Shown: in pieces, positions 10,162 through 17,505 of the stretch | Numbering within the stretch: position 1 is the first letter of the stretch | Layout: every line of letters begins with the position of its first letter | Source: Stephanodiscus triporus | Taxonomy: Eukaryota; Bacillariophyta; Thalassiosirophyceae; Thalassiosirales; Thalassiosiraceae | Assembly (NCBI GenBank): GCA_036939755.1 | Contig: JALLAZ010000276.1 | Span: forward strand, 1-17,916 | Direction: 5' to 3' | Length of the DNA stretch: 17,916 nt | Translations under genes and position numbers: made by a program | Notes under the pieces: model-generated | Database searches by the model: none | What the model was told of the DNA's origin: nothing | The model's input: the letters and a program-made list of their open reading frames with translations, nothing else

Positions 10162-10560
10162 ATGTCATCCCCACCAGCCGCGCCGCTTAAAGACGCGGCC
10201 GTTGACGTCTCAGTGGCAGCGACACTTTGTGAACGCGGGGTTATTAGGTCGGATTTGGGCAATAATCCTGCGATGGTCAAATGCGGACACTGCAATCAAA
10301 CAGCATTGACAAAGACTAACAGTACCATGGGCGCACTCACATTTGGCTGCGCCTTCGCGTTGTTATTTTTGTTCTTGCCTCTTATTTGGCTGCCATTCGT
10401 TCTCCCGAAAGTGAGTTATTTCAACATCCTTTAATTTCATTTTTGTTTACAATCGTCGTTCCCTCACACAATCCATACCATGTTTTAGTGTAAAGACACG
10501 GATCACAATTGCAGTAATTGTGAAAGACTGCTCGGTAAATCGTATGCTAAATGTGGCTAA
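10162..10560 (+). CDS. LITAF-domain membrane protein, copy 2, two exons
   Basis: Paralogue of the LITAF gene at 9063-9637. Exons 10162-10410 and 10489-10560 with a 78-bp GT-AG intron give 106 aa. It shares LCERGVIRSDLGNNPAM with copy 1's FCERGILRRDLGARPAM. The first knuckle is CGHC (C41, C44), the hydrophobic stretch runs about 58-81, and the second knuckle is HNCSNCERLLG (C91, C94). It lacks about 50 residues of the Pro/Ala/Thr-rich tail seen in copy 1. The copy-1 residue C133 in the membrane-proximal VCPSC segment is Leu here (VLPKC). All four core zinc ligands are intact and the frame is clean, so it looks functional. Confidence 0.85.
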
Positions 10561-10679
10561 TAACTTCTGCGGGCCTCCTACTGAGTTTTGGAAATAGCAG
10601 GGGCAATAGAGAGTCTTTTTGAAGTTTCTCAATGTATTCAGACTGAAAAAATAGAGCAGTTGTTTGTCATTTCGGTTAC

Positions 10680-11195
10680 CATGAATTTTACCATCGATGC
10701 GACACCTTTGCTGCGGTCGATAAGAGCAATAATAAAATTCGATTCCGTCTTCAGTTGACTGATGGGGGCGGAGGTCGGAAAGGAGATGATTTTGAGGAGT
10801 GTTTAGGAAAGGAAACTGTTATACGAATGAAACTTACTCCTAGCATTTTCATCCTACAAAATAAGAAACGACTTGATATTTTGCTTCGACTGTAGAATGT
10901 CGAGTAGATCATCCACACCACCTATTTTTGAGCAGCCAGGACCATGAATGAGTCGGTTTTGTAGCTCTATCAGCCCCTCTATGTTTCTTCGTCCCAGACA
11001 GGAATCCGCGATGACGTTCAGTGTGCCTTATGAAGTACTTGATTCCGCATGCAAGTGAGAATCCATGTTCCTCATCATTCTTTAGCGCAAAAGTAGAATA
11101 CAAACAGTTTCTGTCCTCTTTCCTTTCAGTTAGCCTCCAACAATATTGGCATATGCAGTTGCATTTGCATCAACCACGATCGCCCGCCTCTGCAA
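10680..11195 (-). pseudogene. Decayed copy of the methyltransferase 3' half
   Basis: Read on the minus strand, this segment aligns with the intact methyltransferase gene from about 8245 past its stop codon. Shared stretches include aatgatgagga, cgtcatcgcgga, tgggacga, ggctgatagag/gctgatagat, ggtggtgtg(g)atgatctactc, aagcaaaat and gtcgtttctt. Lesions seen include a deletion removing most of the motif IV region, a 16-bp deletion before cgtcatcgcgg, and a one-base insertion in ggtggtgtggatgatc. The sequence coding the catalytic TCS is changed, and in-frame stops occur. Exons 1 and 2 are not recognisable. The segment below about 10840 corresponds to the last codons and 3' flank. Confidence 0.8.
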
Positions 11196-11816
11196 AAGAC
11201 GAACAACGACAGAGCAAACAAGGAAATAATCAGGAGGCCGTAGATGAAGACAAGACAGGTGGGGAGCGACAAGACAGGCAACAGGGACAGAGGTATCCAT
11301 GAACGTTGGGGACAACTGGAGAAGAATATGAGGAAATCATCATGTCAGCACCACAAAAGAGCTTGTTCTTGTCACTACAAATATCTTACGCTGTCTTTGT
11401 CAGTCATGAAAATGCAATTTCATGGTGTCAATTTTATACCTGAATTGTCCGTGATCATTAATGTGTGAAAGCTGGTGACGTTGATCGAAAGGAAGAGATT
11501 CCTCTGACTCAAAACAAAATACAGGTATGATGTCAAAGATTCAAAGGTATCCGCGGTGTCAACTTTAGAACAATCTCATAATCTATGAGGTACAATCTTA
11601 ATTGTCAACCCAGAGATTGAGCGAATAATTAGTTTTAACATCGCAAAATACTAATAAGTAGGTATCGTATACCAGTCCTCGATCTGAACTTTTTTCTCCA
11701 GCTTTGATATCCCAAATGTAAGGGTATGGCGGATACAGTGGAAAGATAGCAATGCAGATCGCTCGAAGTCCTCCCCAATAAAAAAATACCCCAATTCCCC
11801 AAATCATCCCCAGGGC
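11196..11816. other. Gene-free interval
   Basis: About 620 bp between the duplicated arm and the EF-hand gene. Short reading frames exist, but none shows a domain, signal peptide or plausible splice partner. The distal part should contain the 3' flank of the EF-hand gene. I see no RNA gene or clear repeat. Confidence 0.5.
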
Positions 11817-12482
11817 TCAAGTCTTGGCCGCCCTGTATTGCGCCTTCCTGATCTCCTTCAGCATTTGCTGATTGTACTCGTCGAACGTGATAGTACCGCT
11901 GTGATCGTGATCGAAGCTTTCCCATCTGGGAATGTCCTCCGGACGCAGGCCGGGGTAATTCACCAGGTACTCCCTCACGTACCTGTCGAACTCGGCCTTG
12001 CTGATCTTCTTGCTGCCGTCGGTGTCGGCCATGAAGAACGGGACGGTGTCGATCTCGGCGGGCACGCCGCTGTTCCGTGCGATGATGGAGGATTCCATCG
12101 CGCGTATGATCCGTGCGCTCTCCTTGTTGAATTCCTGCAGCGCCCCCACCTGCTCCCGGTAGAGTTGGACGAACGCCGCGCGTTCCTTGGAGTGTTTCTT
12201 CTGCAGCTTGTTCGCGGCCCGTCGCGAGTGGATCTTGGCCCCGAGGAACCAGCCCAGGGAGGCGCCGGACGCGATCTTCATCAGGTGGTTTCCAGCTCCC
12301 GCCGCCGCCGCCCCCGCGAGGCCGCCGCCGCCCCCCTTGTCGAAGTAATCTCCCATGCTGTCGTCGTACGAGCCGTAGTAGTTGTCCTTGTCGTATCCCC
12401 CCCCCCCCTTGTCCCAGTTGTCGTCGGCCAGGGATGCCCATATTGCGCACGTAAAGATGAGGAGAGTCCGTAATAAATTCAT
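11817..12482 (-). CDS. Secreted or endomembrane two-EF-hand calcium-binding protein
   Basis: 221 aa from the ATG at 12482. I chose this start because it begins a typical signal peptide (MNLLRTLLIFTCAIWASLADD, cleavage likely near residue 20). The longer open frame above it has no such feature. A Gly/Asp/Tyr-rich segment follows (about 20-60, with DKGGGG repeated). An Ala/Gly-rich stretch (GGLAGAAAAGAGNHLMKIASGASLGWFLGAK) may be a short membrane-associated region. Next is a Lys/Arg/Glu-rich helix. Two canonical EF-hand loops close the protein: DTDGSKKISKAE and DHDHSGTITFDE, each with Asp at 1 and 3 and Glu at 12. It probably binds calcium in the secretory pathway; no specific family is recognised. 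The gene is notably GC-rich at third positions. A run of 12 G in the coding strand (12397-12408) encodes four Gly. Confidence 0.8.
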   Translation of the reverse strand: MNLLRTLLIFTCAIWASLADDNWDKGGGGYDKDNYYGSYDDSMGDYFDKGGGGGLAGAAAAGAGNHLMKIASGASLGWFLGAKIHSRRAANKLQKKHSKERAAFVQLYREQVGALQEFNKESARIIRAMESSIIARNSGVPAEIDTVPFFMADTDGSKKISKAEFDRYVREYLVNYPGLRPEDIPRWESFDHDHSGTITFDEYNQQMLKEIRKAQYRAAKT

Positions 12483-12780
12483 GGTTGATTTGCTATTATT
12501 TGATCGCGTGCAGCCCGTGTGGAGAGATTGGTACGATATCGGACTAATCCGGCGAAGGTTCAGGGTCGATGGCGTCAATTATTAGGCGTTCATCATCATG
12601 AGGGGCAAGCAAGATAACAGTGATGCGCCGGACACGAGAGGATTTCTTCTACGTACCTTTTCTCTTACACGTGGAGAAATGGTTGTTAAGCCTGGATGAC
12701 ACGCACGCGAAAAAAAAGAAGAGAGCGAGGGAAACACAAACAACGACACCTTTCTCACAGAGAGAGGGACTAGCCAAGCA
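12483..12780. promoter_or_regulatory. Shared divergent promoter interval
   Basis: 298 bp separate the EF-hand ATG (minus) from the first ATG of the small membrane-protein gene (plus). No defined motif is recognised; the call rests on divergent orientation. Confidence 0.4.
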
Positions 12781-13290
12781 ATGACGGCCTCGCCCCAGCA
12801 ATCGTCGACGGCGCCGGCACCGCCGCCTCCACCGCGGCCGCCCGCCACCATGGCGGAAATGGACCACCGCACGATCCCGTCGTGGTTCCTCTCCTTCTCG
12901 GCCGCGATGGTCCCGTTCACCGCCTTCTGCTACGGCCACTCCCGTGGAATGACCGCGCGCGTGGTGGACCGAGTGGTCAAGAGTCCCGTGGGCGTGTACG
13001 GACTGTTCGCTCTGCCGTTCGTCACCCTTGGGATGGAAAAGAGCATATACGACACGGTCCAGGCGTGGCAGGGATTGGACCCGAACGTTAGGCTGGCGGA
13101 CAGGGGAGGATTCCCGAGCGGCGGGGCGGGTGAGGATTTTTTTCCGTTTCATTTTCCCTGCGCGACCCGAGGCGTTGCCTTTTTTTGCGCATCCGACGAT
13201 TCTTCCTCATGACACGAACTTCTTTGTTTTTTTGGATCGCTTTTTGCCTAAAAACGTAACGAAACTTAGAGCTTCCATCTTTCAGCTTGA
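12781..13290 (+). CDS. Small hypothetical protein with one or two hydrophobic segments; 3' exon uncertain
   Basis: The frame from ATG 12781 begins with a Pro-rich leader and continues as MAEMDHRTIPSWFLSFS from a second ATG at 12850. That second ATG sits in an excellent Kozak-like context (gccaccatgg). Hydrophobic stretches are at about 33-50 (IPSWFLSFSAAMVPFTAF) and about 70-84 (GVYGLFALPFVTLG). The conserved-looking part ends at GGFPSGGAG, immediately before a GTGAGG donor (13130). The frame beyond that point becomes Phe/Cys-rich and non-protein-like, so an intron is likely. The nearest good acceptor (13284-13285, ttcag) ends the protein two codons later at 13290, giving 117 aa. An earlier AG (about 13269) would add about 31 residues instead. 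No family is recognised. GC content is high, like the divergent EF-hand gene. Confidence 0.6.
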
Positions 13291-13753
13291 TCGCTGTTAA
13301 AAAGATTGAGAGGAAATCGTCGCGAACGGCTACTGCGATCGAAACACACGATGATTCGCAATGACGAGAGACAGCGAATGATAGTAGCACGCGAGTGCGT
13401 AGGGTGAATCGTTAAACTCAGAAAGTTTGCACCGGACAGTACAAGGCAACGGAATGCATTAGTTCGTATTGACCAGCAAGCTTTCTCCTGGATTTTGGTA
13501 GAGACGATTGAGTCGCGCTGCAAGTCCTTTGCCTATGATGAAGTAAGAGTATTGGTGACTAAAGAGGTAATAACTTCTGAGTTTTGGGGAACGCGCAGCC
13601 GCGAGCGCATTTAAAATTAAAACCCGACAGTAACTCGGACGGCCGATGACTGACGACGAAATCCTCCACTGGTGAACCCGAGTCTCTGACTTGGTCTTCG
13701 CTGAAGGGACAGTGCTTTGCTTCATTGTTGGTATATTTCTGTTGTTGGCAAAT
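13291..13753. other. Gene-free interval, upstream of the LisH gene
   Basis: About 460 bp containing the 3' flank of the small membrane-protein gene and the promoter/leader of the LisH gene. No supported exon, RNA gene or repeat is visible. Confidence 0.5.
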
Positions 13754-16207
13754 ATGTCAGGCAGCAAAGCTGAATTCCGCTCTGCTATTCATAAACAGCT
13801 ACAAAACAATGGAGTACTAGACGAGATCACAGCGAGTGTACGTTCAAGAATCCTTCAATCGCTTCTACATGGCCCAACAGCATCTGCGTCCGGAAAAGAA
13901 ACGAACATCCAACGCACGGCACTGCTATCTCTCCTATATCATTTTCTCGAACAAAATCAGTTCACCCACACTCTTTCTGTGTTCGCCGCCGAGAGCAAAA
14001 TGGAACGCTCGCTTCCCCTGTCATTAACTGATGCCATAAAGGAACTGGGGCTACATGATATTTGGGACAAAATGAACAAGACAAATCAATTCCTAACGAT
14101 CAACATTCTCTCGTCGCTTCAAGGGGTGGCTCACATGGCTTCGATGCAACAAGAAGATCGTGTCCAGACATCGAAAGAAATTCAAACTGACTTAGAATCG
14201 CCACCTCGTTCCCAGGCATCGAAATCAATTCAAACGGATGCAGAATCAATGCCTCGTACTTTCTCTGACCTGGAGAACAACAATGATAACAGGAGTGGTT
14301 ACTGCAACGAATCCTCAATCCTTGCGATAGAACGTGAATGCGAACAGCGAATGAGGCAGGAGATGAACGAGAAACTACGAATGTCAGCTAAAACGCAGGC
14401 GATTCAAGCCACACGGCGCCTTGAACAAAAGCACAAAGAAGCACTTCAGTTACTGCACCATCAAATTGAGGTGGAGCGAAGTCAGTCCCAGCGTCGACAA
14501 GACGAGCTAACTGAAAAGTTGACCCAACAACAGGCAATCGCACAGCACGAGCAAGGCAAGATTACGCAACGTCTCGACGCGATATTGTTAGAGAAGTCAT
14601 CGATGCAGAGTGAAATGGATCTGCTGAATGAGCGGGTGAAAGAAATGCAAAAACAGAGATTTAAGGAGTGGACGAACGAGCATGAGATGCTGCAAAGGAA
14701 GTCACGCGATTCAATGAATGAACTCGATGGAGAAAAACGTAACTTGCAAGCAAAACTTCATGAAATTGATATGCAGAAGGAGGCGATGATAGCGAAGGAG
14801 GCCTATTTGGCATCACTTACTCAGGAGAAATCCGTCTTGCTCGCTGAAATCTCGGATTTGCGGCTTCAGCAGACGTCATCGCTCGAAACGCAGAAACGCA
14901 CACAGTTCGAGTTTCAGACGCAGCTGGCAGCAATGCAGGAAAAGTATTTTGCCGCCAAAGCTGACTTGCATACATCAAGAGACGAGGTAGTCGGTCTCCT
15001 GGCTCTCTTAAAGCAATCGCAAAAAGCGATAGAATCGATTTCCTTCCGAGAGATTGGAGCAGTGAATGTCTTTTCACCACCAAACATATACAGTAGAAGT
15101 GCTATGAGAAGGCCAGCATCTCAACTTGGTTCTCGAGCCCAACCAAAACCGGTAGCCAAAGTTGTATCATTTGCTCATCCCAGCTTGACATCATCGTACG
15201 AAACTGGTAATATTGATAGCTTGTCCCCTCCTGCGTTGCATAATGTGTTGAAGGAAAAGCAAAAAAATCTTGATCAAATTATTACAAACCCCAAACCTGA
15301 CAAGAACGAGAGAGCGCCAACACAGATCCTTTTGAACAGAACGAGGTGCGCTCATAGTGCAATCGACCCACCCTGCTGCTCTTCAGAAGATCCTCCGGAA
15401 GCAGAGTTGCAATTGGATGGGAGATGGAGAAAGAGTCATCATAAAAAGGTCATCGGAAATCATGATGAGCACGCTGATGTTGACAACTCGATTGGCACTA
15501 TTGTCGGAAAAGAAATTGTTCTGAACCTATCGTCGATAACTGAAAACGTGCAACAAGAGGACTTGTTTGCTTTCACGTCCGTGCCAAGTATGGTCAAGGT
15601 TGCATTTCCAGCCGAAGCCACCAATCCTAACACGAGTTTGTTGGACCAATCAAGTGTTGATGGACCTGGGATTAACGTAGCGAATGTTGGTGCTGTAGAA
15701 AACATTGTTCAGTGTACAAAAAAGGATGATGTCCAATTGCCCGAATCACTGCACCCAAACGATGGACGTGAGATTACCGTAGCGAATGAAGGTGCTGTCG
15801 AAAACGTTGTTCAGGACACCAAAAAGGATGATGTTCCATTGCTCGAATCGCTACGCCCAAACGCCCCAGAACACAGCAGTAACGAGGCACATCTAACGTT
15901 GTGCAGTTCAAACGAGAAGGCTGATCATGAAATCACAAACTATTCTCAACAATCCACAGCGTTGGATGTTGTCAGCACCTCATTATCAGACGCTGAGCAA
16001 TATTCAGAGCGCTTTCAATCGTTTGATGAAGAAATCTGTCAGCCTATGCTAGCATTTCAAGGCAACGCTCATGCTTCACCAGAAAAAACAGTTCGAAACA
16101 TAGACAATGTGCCAGAAAATGATTGTTCCTTATCAGCCGACTGTTATTTGCCAGAAAATGATTGTTCCTTATCATCCGACGGTTATTCTGAAAGTTTCTG
16201 CTCTTAA
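13754..16207 (+). CDS. LisH-domain coiled-coil protein, OFD1-like (centriole/basal body)
   Basis: 817 aa in a single exon, starting at the ATG for MSGSKAEFRSAIHKQLQ. The frame is open upstream but has no better start. The N-terminus resembles OFD1/FOPNL: a helical segment (FRSAIHKQLQNNGVLDEI), then a LisH motif at about 54-86 (ALLSLLYHFLEQNQFTHTLSVFAAES). OFD1-family proteins act at centriole distal ends, satellites and basal bodies. Residues about 190-425 form a long Gln/Glu/Lys-rich coiled coil. Two short motifs SKEIQTD and SKSIQTD (140-146 and 156-162) resemble dynein light-chain LC8 binding sites. The C-terminal half is disordered and contains a 34-residue tandem repeat (from about 642 and 676) and a 13-residue repeat (PENDCSLSADCYL at 787, PENDCSLSSDGYS at 800). 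Assignment to OFD1 itself, rather than another LisH coiled-coil protein, is tentative. Confidence 0.78.
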   Translation: MSGSKAEFRSAIHKQLQNNGVLDEITASVRSRILQSLLHGPTASASGKETNIQRTALLSLLYHFLEQNQFTHTLSVFAAESKMERSLPLSLTDAIKELGLHDIWDKMNKTNQFLTINILSSLQGVAHMASMQQEDRVQTSKEIQTDLESPPRSQASKSIQTDAESMPRTFSDLENNNDNRSGYCNESSILAIERECEQRMRQEMNEKLRMSAKTQAIQATRRLEQKHKEALQLLHHQIEVERSQSQRRQDELTEKLTQQQAIAQHEQGKITQRLDAILLEKSSMQSEMDLLNERVKEMQKQRFKEWTNEHEMLQRKSRDSMNELDGEKRNLQAKLHEIDMQKEAMIAKEAYLASLTQEKSVLLAEISDLRLQQTSSLETQKRTQFEFQTQLAAMQEKYFAAKADLHTSRDEVVGLLALLKQSQKAIESISFREIGAVNVFSPPNIYSRSAMRRPASQLGSRAQPKPVAKVVSFAHPSLTSSYETGNIDSLSPPALHNVLKEKQKNLDQIITNPKPDKNERAPTQILLNRTRCAHSAIDPPCCSSEDPPEAELQLDGRWRKSHHKKVIGNHDEHADVDNSIGTIVGKEIVLNLSSITENVQQEDLFAFTSVPSMVKVAFPAEATNPNTSLLDQSSVDGPGINVANVGAVENIVQCTKKDDVQLPESLHPNDGREITVANEGAVENVVQDTKKDDVPLLESLRPNAPEHSSNEAHLTLCSSNEKADHEITNYSQQSTALDVVSTSLSDAEQYSERFQSFDEEICQPMLAFQGNAHASPEKTVRNIDNVPENDCSLSADCYLPENDCSLSSDGYSESFCS
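15677..15872 (+). repeat. 102-bp tandem repeat inside the LisH gene
   Basis: Two in-frame units offset by 102 bp (34 codons). They share gtagcgaatg, ggtgctgt, gaaaac, ttgttcag, aaaaaggatgatgt and cccaaac. The protein repeat is VANVGAVENIVQCTKKDDV versus VANEGAVENVVQDTKKDDV, so it arose by recent internal duplication. Confidence 0.8.
16112..16189 (+). repeat. 39-bp tandem repeat near the end of the LisH gene
   Basis: Two adjacent in-frame units sharing ccagaaaatgattgttcc and the following ttatca, encoding PENDCSLS twice. It lies five codons before the stop. Confidence 0.85.
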
Positions 16208-16715
16208 CATTCATAATTTGCACTGACTTGTGGTTTCATGTCACCCCATGACAAATAATATACTAGTAGCACTCGTCAGCAAATGCTATCCTCAACAGTC
16301 ATGACGGGCTTGTGTAGTTTTGTTTGCTTCATCAACTCCCAGTAGAGCGGCTAATTTACGAGGACAACGATCGCGAAAATAAAAATCCTTTTTCACTCTA
16401 ATTGCGATCGCAGAATTCCGAGAAGGAGAAGAGGAGGGCGATAGAATGGTCAAAGATCATCTCGGACGTGTGCAGGAAAATTTAGGCGAGCTATGCCAAA
16501 AGATGACACAAATATTAGGAGGAATATGGTCTATTGTCCCCGGTGAGGCAGTGTGTCTCGCTGCAGAGTCTTGCCAGCTCCAGGTACCCCCCCGCAGAGC
16601 CTATTATCCGACAGCGCCACCGCTTCTGACCCAATGTGAGGTTATCATATCCTGGGATGCCACGGCCCTACCCCAACTGTCATCGCTGTCGCGGAGCCTC
16701 TAAGATATTACACAG
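16208..16715. other. Intergenic between convergent genes
   Basis: About 508 bp between the stop of the LisH gene and the stop of the SWIM gene. An 85-codon frame at 16446-16703 shows no domain and no codon or composition support, so I do not call it. The interval should hold both 3' flanks. Confidence 0.5.
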
Positions 16716-17505
16716 TCATGGACGAAATCGCGTACTGGCATCTTCAATTGCGTGGCACTCAACCCACACCTTGTTGTATGCATTACAGTCATCCTCGTCA
16801 AAGATGCCCTCGTCAGAACCGTCCCAGCAAAACTCTTCGAGGTCTTCTTCGTTATCCTCTTCGTCATCCATTTCATCATCTTCATCAACATCCTGACCGA
16901 GCTCATTCTCAAGATAAGATTTGGCGCATCGATTGGCTGCCGCGAGCGAGAAGAAAACGCCCAGGATTTCTTGATCGAAGTTGTCCTTGACGTAACGGGA
17001 GTAACGATAGNGCCGCGAGCGAGAAGAAAACGCCCAGGATTTCTTGATCGAAGTTGTCCTTGACGTAACGGGAGTAACGATAGTCGCTTCCACTATCCGC
17101 TTCTGATTTTGACGTAATGGCAAGGTAAACACATGCACCCCGCTGAATTTGAGCAGCTCCGTTTATCTGATGCCGGCTAGGACCTGGAATGGGATTCGTT
17201 TGGGAGCTTCGAATGCGATACAGCACCTTGTTGATATGTTTGCATTTGTAGCCAACGGGACAAGTGCAGCTAGTCTGCAAGATGGACTGTCCATCGGTTC
17301 GAACGGTTACATCAATGTCGTACGTGCGCCGAGTCGACGACCCTGGGATGCAAGCTTTCACTCGAGCTTCTGAACCATTAACAGCAATATGTATGCGAGA
17401 AATGTCATCACACGCATTAAAACGTTCTTCGCCCATGTAGGCATCAATGGTGGCTTTTCGCAAGCAGATGCTGGTCATTGTCCCTACAATACTTGATTTT
17501 GGCAA
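16716..17505 (-). CDS. SWIM zinc-finger protein, interrupted by an assembly gap
   Basis: As given, the frame is broken by an N at 17011 flanked by two identical 72-bp blocks. Counting only one block gives exactly 239 codons (238 aa) ending at the TGA at 16716-16718. The SWIM motif CxCx5CxH is CTCPVGYKCKH (C80, C82, C88, H90), preceded by a beta-rich segment (ISRIHIAVNGSEARVKACIPGS). After it comes a well-ordered block (CVYLAITSKSEADSGSDYR, then YVKDNFDQEILGVFFSLAAAN), then a very acidic segment (DEDDEMDDEEDNEEDLEEF) and a short C-terminus. SWIM fingers occur in MULE transposases, FAR1-type proteins and ubiquitin ligases, but no transposase catalytic domain is present here. ATG 17478 is an alternative start. 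Function unknown; a DNA- or protein-binding role is inferred from the finger only. Confidence 0.75.
16939..17083. repeat. 72-bp exact duplication around a single N (likely assembly artefact)
   Basis: 16939-17010 and 17012-17083 are identical, with the N at 17011 between them. The duplication breaks the SWIM gene frame; removing 73 bp restores it. This is typical of two contigs whose overlap was not merged. Confidence 0.9.

Larger units (their letters stand above)
10125..11195. repeat. Arm B of the inverted segmental duplication
   Basis: Mirror of arm A, with LITAF copy 2 followed by a decayed, oppositely oriented methyltransferase segment. It is about 350 bp shorter than arm A because of several deletions in the pseudogene part. 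Homology continues outside coding sequence, which marks a DNA-level duplication rather than retroposition. Confidence 0.8.

Noticed and set aside
11021..11302. 93-codon plus-strand frame with a Gln-rich end
   Set aside because: Much of it is antisense to the methyltransferase pseudogene, and it has no homology or splice support.
11838..12473. 211-codon open frame on the plus strand
   Set aside because: It is exactly antisense to the EF-hand gene, and its length follows from that gene's GC-rich third positions. It has no domain of its own.
13691..13753. N-terminal extension of the LisH protein with a hydrophobic stretch
   Set aside because: It has no ATG start. The family-like N-terminus begins at ATG 13754, so this is more likely untranslated leader.
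16446..16703. 85-codon plus-strand frame between convergent genes
   Set aside because: No recognisable domain and no coding-like pattern. It lies where 3' untranslated sequence is expected.
17288..17304. ggttcgaac resembling a tRNA B box
   Set aside because: It is inside the SWIM coding sequence. No cloverleaf, A box or acceptor stem can be formed around it.
16716..17505. Interpreting the SWIM gene as a MULE transposon
   Set aside because: SWIM fingers occur in MULE transposases, but no DDE catalytic domain, terminal inverted repeats or target-site duplications are seen.
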